Of a stretch of 64,000 bases of DNA, positions 34,641-44,594 are shown one piece after another. Made by a program: the position numbers and the translations under genes. The notes beneath the pieces are model-generated. The model worked only from the letters and a program-made list of their open reading frames with translations, searched no databases and had not been told where the DNA came from. Within the stretch, counting starts at the first letter, position 1; every line of letters begins with the position of its first letter. This stretch comes from Carboxylicivirga litoralis (GTDB lineage Bacteria; Bacteroidota; Bacteroidia; Bacteroidales; Marinilabiliaceae): contig NZ_JAFMVC010000011.1 in the NCBI RefSeq assembly GCF_025499605.1, forward strand, positions 1 through 64,000. Reading direction: 5' to 3'.

Positions 34641-35063
34641 ATGATAGAATTTTATAATCAAGATACTCCATTTCCTGAGTTCTTAAATGATAAAACTAAG
34701 CATTGGATTGATACGATAATAGCTTCATATTCTAAAGAAGCTGGTGATATTAGTTATTTATTTTGTTCTGATGATCACATACTTTCTGTTAACAAGCAAT
34801 ATTTAAATCATGATTACTATACAGATATTATTACTTTCGATTATTGTATAAGTAATATTATATCTGGAGATTTAGTTATCAGTATTGATACGGTTAAAAG
34901 TAATTCCGAGCAGTTTAATACTGAATTTAAAAACGAATTACATCGAGTAATTATTCACGGAATACTTCATTTAATAGGATTTAAAGATGCTACAGACGAT
35001 GAAAAAGCCATAATGCGTAGAGAGGAAGATAAGGCTTTATCATTGTTATCAACTTTTCATTAA
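34641..35063 (+). CDS. ybeY: Endoribonuclease YbeY (rRNA maturation)
   Basis: A 140-residue metalloprotein needed for 16S rRNA 3' maturation and 70S ribosome quality control. The zinc motif HxxxHxxxxxH is seen as HGILHLIGFKD with a preceding conserved HRVII (about 107-121). The fold-typical ITFDY, and GDLVISIDTV near 74-83, are also present. It abuts the anti-sigma ATPase gene and lies 41 bases before mnmG. Confidence 0.93.
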   Translation: MIEFYNQDTPFPEFLNDKTKHWIDTIIASYSKEAGDISYLFCSDDHILSVNKQYLNHDYYTDIITFDYCISNIISGDLVISIDTVKSNSEQFNTEFKNELHRVIIHGILHLIGFKDATDDEKAIMRREEDKALSLLSTFH

Positions 35064-35104
35064 TTTTGCTGTTTATCTAACAGTGAATGAATAATTTTTG
35101 ACGT

Positions 35105-36982
35105 ATGGATTTTAAATACGATGTTATTGTCGTAGGGGGAGGGCATGCTGGTTGTGAAGCAGCAGCTGCTGCAGCCAACTTGGGTAGTAAGGTTTTGCTC
35201 ATTACTATGGATATGGGACGTTTTGCTCAAATGTCATGTAATCCTGCTATAGGTGGTATTGCTAAAGGACAGATTGTTCGTGAAATTGATGCCTTGGGTG
35301 GATATACTGGTATTATTACTGATAAGTCCTCAATCCAATTTAGGATGCTTAATAGATCTAAGGGTCCTGCTATGTGGAGTCCAAGAGCACAATGTGATCG
35401 AATGGTTTTTTCTTCAGAATGGCGATCACAATTAGAGCAAACTAAAAATGTTTCTTTCTGGCAAGACTCAGTTGTGCAGTTAATTTTTCAGGATAACATA
35501 ATTAAAGGCGTCAGAACTGCAAATAATGTGGAGTTCTTATCAGAGGCTGTGATTTTAACAACAGGCACATTCTTAAATGGGTTAATGCACATTGGTTCAG
35601 TAACTTCCGAAGGTGGTCGTGTTTCTGAACCAGCTTCAAAAGGTTTATCTGAACAGCTTTTTGATAGAGGGTTTACTGTTGGTCGTATGAAAACAGGAAC
35701 ACCGGTTCGTATTGATGAAAGAAGTATTAATTTTGATAAATGTGAAGAGCAAAAGGGTGATTCAGATAATTATCACTTCAGTTATCTTCCTCAACCTGAT
35801 AATGGATTAAAGAAAAGGAGTTGTTATATCACTTATACAAATCCTGATGTTCATAAAAAACTAGAAGAAGGGCTTGATGAGTCACCGATGTATAACGGTA
35901 CTATACAAAGCATTGGTCCTCGCTATTGTCCTAGTATTGAAACTAAGATTGTTACGTTTGCAGAAAAAGAAAGGCATCAGCTGTTTTTAGAGCCCGAAGG
36001 TGAAACTACCATCGAATATTATCTTAATGGGTTTAGTTCGTCACTTCCGCTTCAAACTCAAATTGATGCTTTAAAGCTTGTTCCTGGTTTAGAAAATGTT
36101 AAAGTCTTTAGACCTGGCTATGCCATTGAATATGACTTTTTCGAACCTACGCAATTATATCATACTTTAGAAACTAAGGCTGTTAGTAATCTCTATTTTG
36201 CTGGACAAATTAATGGAACAACAGGATACGAAGAAGCGGCAGCACAAGGGTTGATGGCTGGCATTAATGCCCATCAAAAAATTAATCAGAAGGAAGAGTT
36301 TGTTCTTCGAAGGGATGAAGCGTATATTGGTGTGTTAATTGATGATCTGGTCACAAAAGGGGTAGATGAACCATATCGCATGTTTACGTCACGTGCTGAA
36401 TTCAGAATTCTTTTGCGCCAAGATGATGCGGATACACGTCTTACACCTAAAAGTTTTAAAATTGGTTTAGCAGGAGAGGAGCGTATGATCCACCTAAATC
36501 AAAAAATAGAATTGCGTGACTCGGTCATTCAATTTCTAAAGGATTATAGTGTTAAACCAAAATTTTTAAACGATTGGTTAGAATCAAAAGGTACTTCGCC
36601 CTTAAAGCAAGGGGTAAAGTTGGTTGATATTTTAATGCGTCCTCAAATTTCGATTTCTGACTTATTAGATGGAGTTGTTTCTTTTAAAGAGTTTTCTGAA
36701 ACGATTCCTGATAATCGTCGAAATGAAATTTTAGAAGCAGCTGAAATTATTTTAAAGTACTCTGGTTATATTAATCGTGAAAAAATATTAGCTGACAAGT
36801 TTAAACGACTAGAAAATTTAAATATTCTCAATAAGTTTGATTACGACTCTATCAAGTCTCTTTCAACCGAAGCTCGTCAAAAACTAACAAAAATTCAACC
36901 AGAAACGATTGGGCAGGCTAGTCGGATTTCTGGTGTTTCTCCTAGTGATATAAATGTTCTATTAGTATTAATGGGGCGATAG
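35105..36982 (+). CDS. mnmG: tRNA uridine 5-carboxymethylaminomethyl modification enzyme
   Basis: A 625-residue FAD protein (also called GidA) that with MnmE modifies U34 of several tRNAs. The dinucleotide motif VVGGGHAGCEAAAAAA is at 9-24. AIGGIAKGQIVREIDALGG near 48-66, and TGTPVRI and GYAIEYDFF in the middle, are typical. The C-terminal helical domain binds MnmE. The family often lies near the replication origin, which agrees with the parS sites right after it. Confidence 0.97.
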   Translation: MDFKYDVIVVGGGHAGCEAAAAAANLGSKVLLITMDMGRFAQMSCNPAIGGIAKGQIVREIDALGGYTGIITDKSSIQFRMLNRSKGPAMWSPRAQCDRMVFSSEWRSQLEQTKNVSFWQDSVVQLIFQDNIIKGVRTANNVEFLSEAVILTTGTFLNGLMHIGSVTSEGGRVSEPASKGLSEQLFDRGFTVGRMKTGTPVRIDERSINFDKCEEQKGDSDNYHFSYLPQPDNGLKKRSCYITYTNPDVHKKLEEGLDESPMYNGTIQSIGPRYCPSIETKIVTFAEKERHQLFLEPEGETTIEYYLNGFSSSLPLQTQIDALKLVPGLENVKVFRPGYAIEYDFFEPTQLYHTLETKAVSNLYFAGQINGTTGYEEAAAQGLMAGINAHQKINQKEEFVLRRDEAYIGVLIDDLVTKGVDEPYRMFTSRAEFRILLRQDDADTRLTPKSFKIGLAGEERMIHLNQKIELRDSVIQFLKDYSVKPKFLNDWLESKGTSPLKQGVKLVDILMRPQISISDLLDGVVSFKEFSETIPDNRRNEILEAAEIILKYSGYINREKILADKFKRLENLNILNKFDYDSIKSLSTEARQKLTKIQPETIGQASRISGVSPSDINVLLVLMGR

Positions 36983-36998
36983 TGTTCCACGTGAAACA
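36983..36998. promoter_or_regulatory. parS: parS site 2 (ParB binding)
   Basis: TGTTCCACGTGAAACA matches the parS consensus TGTTNCACGTGAAACA fully. It begins right after the mnmG stop and ends six bases before the adenine deaminase start, one of three such sites in 15 kb. Confidence 0.9.
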
Positions 36999-37004
36999 AA
37001 TAAT

Positions 37005-38642
37005 ATGATTATAGAAGGTAATATTGTTGATATTTTTAACCGTTCTGTTTCTCCTGGAAGGATTACGATTAGTAATAATGTAATTATAAAAATTGAAAAA
37101 AGTGAATTAAATTATTCCAACTATATTTTACCTGGTTTAATTGATAGTCATGTTCATATTGAGAGTAGTATGTTAATACCATCTCGATTTGCGGAATTAG
37201 TTGTTCCACGTGGAACGGTCGGAGTAGTTTCTGATCCTCATGAAATAGCAAATGTACTCGGCGTTAAAGGAGTGGAGTATATGATGAATGATGCAGAAAA
37301 GGTACCCTTGAAGTGTTTTTTTGGCGTTCCATCTTGTGTGCCTGCTACTGATTTTGAAAGTTCAGGAAGTCGGATTGAAAGTGATGATGTAGAATATTTA
37401 CTTCGAAAAGGGGCTCCTTTTTTAGCAGAAATGATGAATTTTCCAGGAGTGATTTATCAGGATAAAGAAGTCTGGAAGAAACTAAAATTGGCGCAGCAAT
37501 ATAATGTACCAATTGATGGACATGCACCTGGTGTAAAAGGGGATGAGTTGGTTAAATATGCCGATGGTGGAATTAGTACCGATCATGAATCGTTTACAAT
37601 TGAAGAGGCACTGGAAAAGATTAAACTTGGTATAAAAACACAAATTAGAGAGGGAAGTGCGGCACGAAATTTTGAGGCTTTGCATGAATTAATTATCAAA
37701 GAACCGCTCAATACAATGTTGTGTACCGACGATAGTCACCCTGATTTGATTATTGAAAAAGGGCATATTGATCGACTAATTCGCCTTGGATTAAGTAAAG
37801 GGTATTCCATTTTCGACATGTATCAAACAGCGGTAATTAACCCTGTTCAGCATTACAATTTACCTGTTGGATTACTTCGTGAAGGAGATAATGCTGATTT
37901 TATTGAAGTAGATTCGCTGGATTCTTTTAATGTTTTAGCCACCTATATTGACGGTGTAAAAGTTGCTGAAGGAGGAAATATATTATTCGATCTACCAAAG
38001 TCGGATGTGATTAATAAGTTTAATTGCTCTCCGTTAGTATTAAATGATTTAAAAGTTATAGCTCCAGATGATAATTCTAAAGTGAAAGTGATGCTAGCGG
38101 ACGATGGTGAGTTATTGACGGATGAATACATTTGGCAAACAAGTAGTCAAAAAGGGGTGTGTTTACAATCAAATATAAACGAAGATATTCTAAAAATTGT
38201 TGTTGTAAATCGTTATTCTCCGACTAAACCTGTTATAGGGTTTATTAAAAATTTTGGTTTAAAACAAGGTGCATTGGCTAGTTCTGTAGCTCATGATAGT
38301 CATAATATTGTAGCTATTGGATGTGATGATGAGTCTTTATTAACTGCAATTAATGGTATCATTGAATCAAAAGGAGGTATTATTGCTTGTAATTCGGAAC
38401 AGAAACTATTATTAAAACTGCCTGTTGCCGGCTTGATGAGTACACAACCGGGTGATGAAGTTGCAAGTAAATATACTGCATTAAACACCTTTGTAAAACA
38501 AATGGGATGTAACATGAAGGCACCATTTATGACTTTAGCGTTTATGTCTTTATTGGTTATTCCTTCGTTAAAAATTGGAGATAAAGGACTTTTTGATGTG
38601 AACAAATTCGCCTTTACCAGTTTATTTTTGGATGAAAAATAG
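37005..38642 (+). CDS. ade: Adenine deaminase
   Basis: A 545-residue amidohydrolase that turns adenine into hypoxanthine in purine salvage. The metal-binding start LPGLIDSHVHIESSM is near 43-57, with VVSDPHEIANVLG near 74-86 and DGHAPGVKG near 171-179, then CTDDSHPD near 240-247 for metal ligation. The C-terminal adenine-deaminase domain has KQGALASSVAHDSHNIVAIG. A near-parS sequence lies inside it at 37202. The last bases overlap the uvrC start by 11. Confidence 0.95.
   Translation: MIIEGNIVDIFNRSVSPGRITISNNVIIKIEKSELNYSNYILPGLIDSHVHIESSMLIPSRFAELVVPRGTVGVVSDPHEIANVLGVKGVEYMMNDAEKVPLKCFFGVPSCVPATDFESSGSRIESDDVEYLLRKGAPFLAEMMNFPGVIYQDKEVWKKLKLAQQYNVPIDGHAPGVKGDELVKYADGGISTDHESFTIEEALEKIKLGIKTQIREGSAARNFEALHELIIKEPLNTMLCTDDSHPDLIIEKGHIDRLIRLGLSKGYSIFDMYQTAVINPVQHYNLPVGLLREGDNADFIEVDSLDSFNVLATYIDGVKVAEGGNILFDLPKSDVINKFNCSPLVLNDLKVIAPDDNSKVKVMLADDGELLTDEYIWQTSSQKGVCLQSNINEDILKIVVVNRYSPTKPVIGFIKNFGLKQGALASSVAHDSHNIVAIGCDDESLLTAINGIIESKGGIIACNSEQKLLLKLPVAGLMSTQPGDEVASKYTALNTFVKQMGCNMKAPFMTLAFMSLLVIPSLKIGDKGLFDVNKFAFTSLFLDEK
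37202..37217. promoter_or_regulatory. parS: parS-like site 3, inside ade
   Basis: TGTTCCACGTGGAACG matches the parS family at 15 of 16 positions, and its 14-bp core GTTCCACGTGGAAC is a perfect palindrome. It lies within the ade reading frame (codons VPRGT), so the codons must tolerate it. Confidence 0.7.
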
Positions 38643-40455
38643 TACTTCTGAACGTGAAAACAGACTGAAATTATTGGTTCAGTCACTACCATCTTCTCCT
38701 GGTGTTTACCAGTATTTTAACGAAGATGGTATTATCATATATATAGGTAAGGCTAAAAACTTAAAGAAACGCGTCTCATCTTACTTTTCAAAACAGCATG
38801 ATGATGGTAAAACCAGGATACTTGTTCGTAATATTTTCGACATAAAACACATTGTTGTTGATACGGAAGAAGACGCTTTATTGCTCGAGAATAACCTTAT
38901 TAAAAAGTATCAGCCCCGATATAATATACTACTGAAAGACGATAAATCTTTTCCATATATAGTCGTCAAAAATGAACGATTTCCACGTGTATTTCAAACA
39001 CGTAATTTTGTACGCGATGGAAGTGCTTATTTTGGTCCTTATACTTCGGTGGGAATGGTGCGAACCCTTATTGAATTATTTCGACAGATATATCCAATTC
39101 GTACGTGTAAGCATAACTTAAGTGAGGAAAATATTTCTGAAGGTAAATTTCGTGAATGTTTAGAGTTTCATATTGGAAAGTGTAAAGCACCTTGTATCGG
39201 TCAATATGAGGAAGTAATTTACCAGGAAAACATACAAGCGGTTAAAGAAATACTTCAGGGAAATATATCTTCTGTATTGAAATACATGCATCAGATAATG
39301 ATGAATTATGCAGAAGAATTAGAGTTTGAGAGGGCAGAAGAGATAAAAAATAAAATTGAATTATTAAAAGGTTATCAGTCGAAATCAACTGTAGTCAATC
39401 CTAAGATTACCAATGTTGATGTGTTTAGCATCATTGATGATGACAAATCAGCTTACGTTAATTTTCTTAGAGTCGTTAATGGCGCCATTATTCAATCGCA
39501 CACAATGGAATTTCGAAAGCGTTTGGATGAAACCAAGGCAGAAATATTGTTGTTAGCGATCACCGAAATTCAAACCCGTTTAAAGTTATTAGCGCGTGAA
39601 GTTTTGGTACCATTTAAGTTGGATGTAGATTTTGAACGGATTCGTTTTAGTGTTCCTAAAATTGGTGATAAAAAGAAATTAATGGATTTATCGGAACGAA
39701 ACGTTAAATACTATCGCCTAGATAAACTAAAGCAACAGTCTCTTCATAAAAAGGAACCACGGGAAGAACGTTTGATGAAAGTAATGCAATCAGATTTACG
39801 TTTAAAAGTGTTACCTCGTCACATTGAATGCTTTGATAACTCCAATATTCAAGGTACAAATCCTGTGGCTGCCTGTGTTGTCTTTCGAAATGGAAAGCCG
39901 TTTAAAAAGGATTATCGTCATTTTAATATTAAAACGGTTGAAGGTCCCAATGATTTCGCTTCAATGGAAGAAGTGGTTTATCGGCGTTATAAGCGTCTTA
40001 AAGATGAAGGGCAGGGATTACCTCAATTAGTCGTCATTGATGGTGGTAAAGGCCAGCTTGGAGCTGCTGTAAAAATTTTGAGAGACCTGGAATTAACGGA
40101 GCAAATTTCGGTTATTGGAATCGCGAAGCGTTTGGAAGAAATATTTTATCCAGGTGATCCCGTTCCTTTGTACCTGGATAAAAATTCAGAGACCTTAAAA
40201 ATAATTCAGCACCTTAGAAATGAAGCACACCGATTTGGAATTACCTTTCATCGACAAAAACGCTCCATCAATTTTATACAATCAGAGCTAAACAATATTT
40301 CTGGCATAGGTGATAAAACAATTGAGGTGCTATATAAACAATTTAAGTCATTTAACAATATAAAAGCAGCTACAATCGAAAATTTAGCGGCTGTTGTGGG
40401 GAATGATAAGGCTAATAAAATACATTCATATTTTAATGAAGGTAAAACCTTGTAA
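38632..40455 (+). CDS. uvrC: Excinuclease ABC subunit C
   Basis: A 607-residue dual-incision nuclease of nucleotide excision repair. The GIY-YIG domain begins SSPGVYQYF and IIIYIGKAKNLKKRV near 20-45. The UVR motif lies near 205-240. The RNase H-like endonuclease domain has CFDNSNIQGTNPVAACVVF near 401-419 and LVVIDGGKGQL near 466-476. A helix-hairpin-helix pair closes the protein (ISGIGDKTIEVLY). It overlaps ade by 11 bases in another frame. Confidence 0.96.
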   Translation: MKNSTSERENRLKLLVQSLPSSPGVYQYFNEDGIIIYIGKAKNLKKRVSSYFSKQHDDGKTRILVRNIFDIKHIVVDTEEDALLLENNLIKKYQPRYNILLKDDKSFPYIVVKNERFPRVFQTRNFVRDGSAYFGPYTSVGMVRTLIELFRQIYPIRTCKHNLSEENISEGKFRECLEFHIGKCKAPCIGQYEEVIYQENIQAVKEILQGNISSVLKYMHQIMMNYAEELEFERAEEIKNKIELLKGYQSKSTVVNPKITNVDVFSIIDDDKSAYVNFLRVVNGAIIQSHTMEFRKRLDETKAEILLLAITEIQTRLKLLAREVLVPFKLDVDFERIRFSVPKIGDKKKLMDLSERNVKYYRLDKLKQQSLHKKEPREERLMKVMQSDLRLKVLPRHIECFDNSNIQGTNPVAACVVFRNGKPFKKDYRHFNIKTVEGPNDFASMEEVVYRRYKRLKDEGQGLPQLVVIDGGKGQLGAAVKILRDLELTEQISVIGIAKRLEEIFYPGDPVPLYLDKNSETLKIIQHLRNEAHRFGITFHRQKRSINFIQSELNNISGIGDKTIEVLYKQFKSFNNIKAATIENLAAVVGNDKANKIHSYFNEGKTL

Positions 40456-40511
40456 ATACCAGTAGAACAGTGTTATAATGTATCTGTAGTTCTATCTGAT
40501 AAAAACTACTT

Positions 40512-41498
40512 CTAGCTAAAAAACCCATCAATCAGTTGAGAAATGATTTGAGTTGATTGATTTTTACCTATTGTTAAAAATAATATATCTTTTAGTGTTT
40601 TTTTATCGTGTTGAACATGCAAGACTAATTTTTGAATTTCCGTTATTAAATTTTCGAATGTTTGGTTCGATGATTTTATATTGCATTCAGTAATCAATCC
40701 TTTTTCAACTTTTATGTGACTATTTATGCGAACCCCATTTTTAAGCTTGTAGCGTTGGTTTAATTCAAAGTTTGGGCTGTAACCATAGTTCCATTCCCAA
40801 GTGTTGTATTTTTCCTCCGAAATAGTCCGTATTTTGTCTATTTCATCAGAAGTGAGTAATAGTGTAGATGAATGCTGATAATAGCTTAAAAGCGCCTTAA
40901 ATATGCTTTGAACAAATTTCTCATAAGCAAACGAGGCTTCTAAATAATTTGAAATATTGGTTACTTCGCTCCGAACTGATTTTACTGCTTTGTCTTTTAT
41001 TATTAAAGGGTTGTTTTTAAGCGATTTATTTAATACATGTAAATCAGAACTAAAGAGTAAAGTACCATGGTGCATTACGCGATTTTTGTAGACGTGTGAG
41101 GCATTACCTGATACTTTTTTACCCTCAATCTGGATGTCATGGCGTTTGCCAAACGTGGCATTGATACCTAGTGACTTAAGCGCAAGAAGGATAGGTTCTG
41201 AATATTTAGCAAAATTCACTAATTCACCTTTTTTACCTGTTTGTATAAAGCAAAAGTTTAAGTTATTATTATCGTGGTAAACGGTGCCTCCACCTGATAA
41301 TCGGCGATATACTGGTATATTATTTTCATTGACATAGCGATAATTAATTTCCGCCAGTGTATTTTGATGCTTCCCTACAATAATCGAAGGCGAATTAGTG
41401 TATAAAAAGAAAACGTCTTTATCCGAATGTCTTAACAAGTACTCTTCTGTAGCCAGGTTAAAGGCCGGATTATTTGTAGTGCTTAATAGTCCGTTCAT
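40512..41498 (-). CDS. lplA: Lipoate-protein ligase A
   Basis: A 328-residue enzyme that attaches free lipoate to E2 and H proteins via lipoyl-AMP. It belongs to the LplA/BPL family, with RRLSGGGTVYHDNNNLNF near 64-81 and the ligand-binding KVSGNASHVYKNRVMHHGTLLF near 128-149 (given here in two parts: KVSGNASHVYK and RVMHHGTLLF). A C-terminal accessory domain is present (about 240-328). It is convergent with uvrC and stands alone on the - strand. Confidence 0.92.
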   Translation of the reverse strand: MNGLLSTTNNPAFNLATEEYLLRHSDKDVFFLYTNSPSIIVGKHQNTLAEINYRYVNENNIPVYRRLSGGGTVYHDNNNLNFCFIQTGKKGELVNFAKYSEPILLALKSLGINATFGKRHDIQIEGKKVSGNASHVYKNRVMHHGTLLFSSDLHVLNKSLKNNPLIIKDKAVKSVRSEVTNISNYLEASFAYEKFVQSIFKALLSYYQHSSTLLLTSDEIDKIRTISEEKYNTWEWNYGYSPNFELNQRYKLKNGVRINSHIKVEKGLITECNIKSSNQTFENLITEIQKLVLHVQHDKKTLKDILFLTIGKNQSTQIISQLIDGFFS

Positions 41499-41643
41499 TT
41501 ATTTTCTGAGGTTTTATATTTCCTAATAAACTTCAATCTACCTTTTTTGTTTAGGACAGAAATAGACCAAATGGTCGGGTTTTGAATTTTTAATGTGAAC
41601 TATCGAAAGATATATTGTATTTTCGACTTTTAAAATACAATTT

Positions 41644-42096
41644 ATGCGTTTGGTAATTCAAAGAGTGAGTGAAGCATCCGTTGCAATTGCTGGTCGGGTT
41701 AAATCATCCGTTAAACAGGGATTAATGATTTTAGTTGGTATCGAACCTAATGATGCTTCGGATGATATTGATTGGCTGGTTAAAAAGGCTGTTAATTTGC
41801 GTATTTTCGATGATGAAGAAGGGGTAATGAATCAATCAGTTTTAGACGTCAAAGGCGGTTTATTAGTGATTAGTCAGTTTACACTGCAGGCGCGCACAAA
41901 AAAAGGAAACAGACCATCGTATATAAACGCCGCAGGGCCAGAGCTTGCTATTCCTTTGTATGAAGAGTTTGTTCAAAAACTTGAACAGGCGAGTGGCGTT
42001 GAAGTAGGAACAGGCGAGTTTGGAGCAAATATGCAGGTGCAATTGATTAATGATGGGCCTGTAACCATTATAATTGATTCTAAAAGAAAGGAATAA
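41644..42096 (+). CDS. dtd: D-aminoacyl-tRNA deacylase
   Basis: A 150-residue homodimer that clears D-amino acids and glycine mis-attached to tRNA. Marks are MRLVIQRVSEASVAI at the start, LLVISQFTLQA near 77-87 (catalytic Thr in SQFTLQA) and the Gly-cisPro region NDGPVTI near 138-144. Full length. Its stop overlaps the start of the MazG-like gene by one base. Confidence 0.96.
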   Translation: MRLVIQRVSEASVAIAGRVKSSVKQGLMILVGIEPNDASDDIDWLVKKAVNLRIFDDEEGVMNQSVLDVKGGLLVISQFTLQARTKKGNRPSYINAAGPELAIPLYEEFVQKLEQASGVEVGTGEFGANMQVQLINDGPVTIIIDSKRKE

Positions 42097-42422
42097 TGAA
42101 ATTATCTGAAGCTCAGGAACACGTTGATAAGTGGATTAAGACTTTTGGTGTTCGCTATTTTAGTGAATTGACCAATATGGCCATTTTAACAGAAGAAGTT
42201 GGTGAATTAGCCCGTGTTATGGCTCGCAAATATGGTGACCAGTCTTTTAAAAAATCAGATTTAAAAGTGGATATGGCCGACGAAATGGCCGATGTACTTT
42301 GGGTGTTGATTTGCCTGGCCAATCAAACAGGGGTGGATCTGGAAGAAGCTTTTGCTAAAAACATGGCCAAAAAGACAGAGCGTGATAAGACACGACACTT
42401 AGATAACGATAAATTAAAATAA
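42096..42422 (+). CDS. MazG-like nucleotide pyrophosphohydrolase
   Basis: A 108-residue protein of the all-alpha NTP-pyrophosphatase superfamily, short MazG form. The metal-binding EExxE...ExxD pattern is visible as EEVGELARVM near 29-38 and MADEMADVLWVLICLA near 60-75. It probably cleaves non-canonical nucleoside triphosphates. It is translationally coupled to dtd, and 48 bases separate it from deoC. Confidence 0.9.
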   Translation: MKLSEAQEHVDKWIKTFGVRYFSELTNMAILTEEVGELARVMARKYGDQSFKKSDLKVDMADEMADVLWVLICLANQTGVDLEEAFAKNMAKKTERDKTRHLDNDKLK

Positions 42423-42470
42423 TTATAACAAGCTGGTGGCAAGTAGCTAACAGCTATAAGCTTTAAGGAT

Positions 42471-43361
42471 ATGGAAGGACTATTGGATAAGTTCAAATTT
42501 ACAATTTCTGATGCGCAAATGGCAGAAGGAATTGAACGTGCTAAACAAGAAGCTAAGGCTTTAAAACAGGATAAGGAGGTTTTAAAACTATTATTCAATT
42601 GCATTGACCTTACATCTTTAAATACAGAAGACTCTGCTGATAGTATCAGGGACTTTGTAGAAAAAGTGAATGAATTGCCAACTCACTTCGATTTTGTTCC
42701 ACAGGTAGCTGCCATGTGTGTTTATCCGGCATTTGCAGCCGTATTAAAAAGTGGTTTGAAGGATGAAGCAATAGGACGTGCCGTCGTTTCAGCTGGTTTT
42801 CCTTCATCACAAACCTTCCTTGATGTTAAAAAGATGGAAACGCAACGTGCTGTTGATTTTGGTGCTACCGAAATTGATATTGTACAGTCGGTTGGTGAGT
42901 TTATGGAAGGCAACTACGAGTTTGTAGGCGAGGAGATTAAAGCTATTAAAAGTGTAATGGGGGAGGCGCATTTAAAAGTAATCCTTGAATCGGGCACATT
43001 TGATAAGCAAGAAGATGTATGGAATTCGAGTATCATCGCTATGGAATATGGCGCAGATTTCATTAAAACATCGACTGGTAAACAACAACAGGCAGCCACC
43101 TTTGAAGCAGCTTTTACGATGCTGTCAGCTATTAAAATGTTCCACAACGAAACAGGACAGAAGATTGGTTTTAAACCTGCCGGAGGAATTTCAACCGCCG
43201 AAGATGCCTTGATTTATTATTGCCTGGTGAAACAGATATGTGGCGAAGAATGGCTGAATAATAAACTATTCAGGATAGGAGCCAGTCGATTGGCCAATAA
43301 CTTATTAAGTGATGTGTTTGAACTGGAAAATGGCTATCGAAAAGAGATTAAGTACTTTTAA
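42471..43361 (+). CDS. deoC: Deoxyribose-phosphate aldolase
   Basis: A 296-residue class I aldolase that splits 2-deoxyribose 5-phosphate into glyceraldehyde 3-phosphate and acetaldehyde. The Schiff-base Lys lies in ADFIKTSTGK near 196-205, and a second conserved Lys in GFKPAGGIST near 234-243. IDIVQSVGEFM near 136-146 is also typical. The length is the longer form usual in Bacteroidota. A strong terminator lies 16 bases after the stop. Confidence 0.95.
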   Translation: MEGLLDKFKFTISDAQMAEGIERAKQEAKALKQDKEVLKLLFNCIDLTSLNTEDSADSIRDFVEKVNELPTHFDFVPQVAAMCVYPAFAAVLKSGLKDEAIGRAVVSAGFPSSQTFLDVKKMETQRAVDFGATEIDIVQSVGEFMEGNYEFVGEEIKAIKSVMGEAHLKVILESGTFDKQEDVWNSSIIAMEYGADFIKTSTGKQQQAATFEAAFTMLSAIKMFHNETGQKIGFKPAGGISTAEDALIYYCLVKQICGEEWLNNKLFRIGASRLANNLLSDVFELENGYRKEIKYF

Positions 43362-43376
43362 TCTGAAGTATTGAAA

Positions 43377-43427
43377 TAAAAAAAATCGCTTCAATCGTTC
43401 CACATGGGATCAAGAAGCGATTTTTTT
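43377..43427. terminator. Bidirectional rho-independent terminator
   Basis: AAAAATCGCTTC (43381-43392) pairs with GAAGCGATTTTTTT (43414-43427) around a 21-base loop, with A runs on the left and T runs on the right. It lies between the convergent deoC and polyprenyl synthase genes, so it can stop both. Confidence 0.85.
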
Positions 43428-43440
43428 ATGTTGTGATAGT

Positions 43441-44415
43441 TTATTTTTTACGTTTTAGCGTGTAATCAACCATTGTTAACAGAGCCGTTTTAGCTTCTGA
43501 ATCTTCGTAGTTGTTGAGCGTATCTTTCGCTTTTTGTGCATAGGCTTCCATTTGTTCGTTAGCATATTCAATGCCACCGTTAGCCTTAACAAACGCGATG
43601 ATCTCCTGCACTTTCTTTTCATTTTTATGGTGGCGACGAATCATGCGCAGAATGCGGCGTTGTTCGCTTTTATCCACATTGTTGAGGGCATAAATCAGAG
43701 GAAGCGTTAATTTTTTCTCCTTGATATCATTGCCTGTAGGTTTGCCAATTAGGCCATTTTGCTCGTAATCAAACAAATCATCACGAATTTGGAAGGCAAT
43801 ACCCAGGCTTTCTCCAAAATCAGCCATACTTTGGAATTTATCACCATTGGCTCCAACAGACAGGGCACCGGCTTTGGTGCAGGCAGCAATGAGGGTAGCA
43901 GTTTTTTTACGAATTATTTCGTAATAAACATCCTCTGTAATATCCAGTTTACGTGATTTTTCGATTTGAAGCAATTCGCCTTCACTCATTTCAGTAACGG
44001 CTTCCGAAACGACTTTTAATACATCAATTTGGTCAGTCTTTAGTGATAAGCTTAAACCTTTGGATAAAAAGAAATCACCCACTAAAACCGCGATTTTTGA
44101 TTTCCACAAGGCATTAATACTAAAGAATCCTCGTCGCTGATAAGTTTCATCAACTACATCATCATGAATAAGTGTAGCTGTATGCAATAGCTCAATGAGA
44201 GTGGCCGAAATATAACTGGCTTCAGATATTTCACCATTTAATTTTGCGGCTAAAAACACCAGCATCGGTCGCATTTGTTTCCCTTTGCGGCGTAATACAT
44301 AATTCGTGATAATATCGAGAAGAGGAATTTTAGACTTCAATTGTTCCTTGAAAAAAGGCTCAAATTGCTTCATTTCCTCCTGTATAGGAGCTTTTATGAT
44401 TGATGTATCTGACAT
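43441..44415 (-). CDS. Polyprenyl diphosphate synthase
   Basis: A 324-residue trans-prenyltransferase (IspB/octaprenyl type), making the side chain of menaquinone or a related long-chain polyprenyl diphosphate. The first Asp-rich motif is HDDVVDE near 84-90 with the following RRG, and the second is FQIRDDLFDYE near 209-219. KKTATLIAACTKAG and GKPTGNDIKEKKLTLPLIYA are also conserved. Chain length cannot be read safely. It is convergent with deoC across a terminator. Confidence 0.92.
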   Translation of the reverse strand: MSDTSIIKAPIQEEMKQFEPFFKEQLKSKIPLLDIITNYVLRRKGKQMRPMLVFLAAKLNGEISEASYISATLIELLHTATLIHDDVVDETYQRRGFFSINALWKSKIAVLVGDFFLSKGLSLSLKTDQIDVLKVVSEAVTEMSEGELLQIEKSRKLDITEDVYYEIIRKKTATLIAACTKAGALSVGANGDKFQSMADFGESLGIAFQIRDDLFDYEQNGLIGKPTGNDIKEKKLTLPLIYALNNVDKSEQRRILRMIRRHHKNEKKVQEIIAFVKANGGIEYANEQMEAYAQKAKDTLNNYEDSEAKTALLTMVDYTLKRKK

Positions 44416-44594
44416 GTCAATTTCTTTCTAATACCAACTTTTAGCGATGGATGCCAAATTTAAATAATATTCAGGATTTTTATCCATCATATTGATATTA
44501 TCTAAATATTTAAATATTTTTGCCCGTTCGTAATGCTAATATAACAAGATAGTTATATATTTGCATTTGTAAGTATTTTAATAATATTGACCAA

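Noticed and set aside
38985-39003. TTCCACGTG in uvrC as a possible parS
   Set aside because: The left half matches, the right half (TATTTC) does not; not palindromic.
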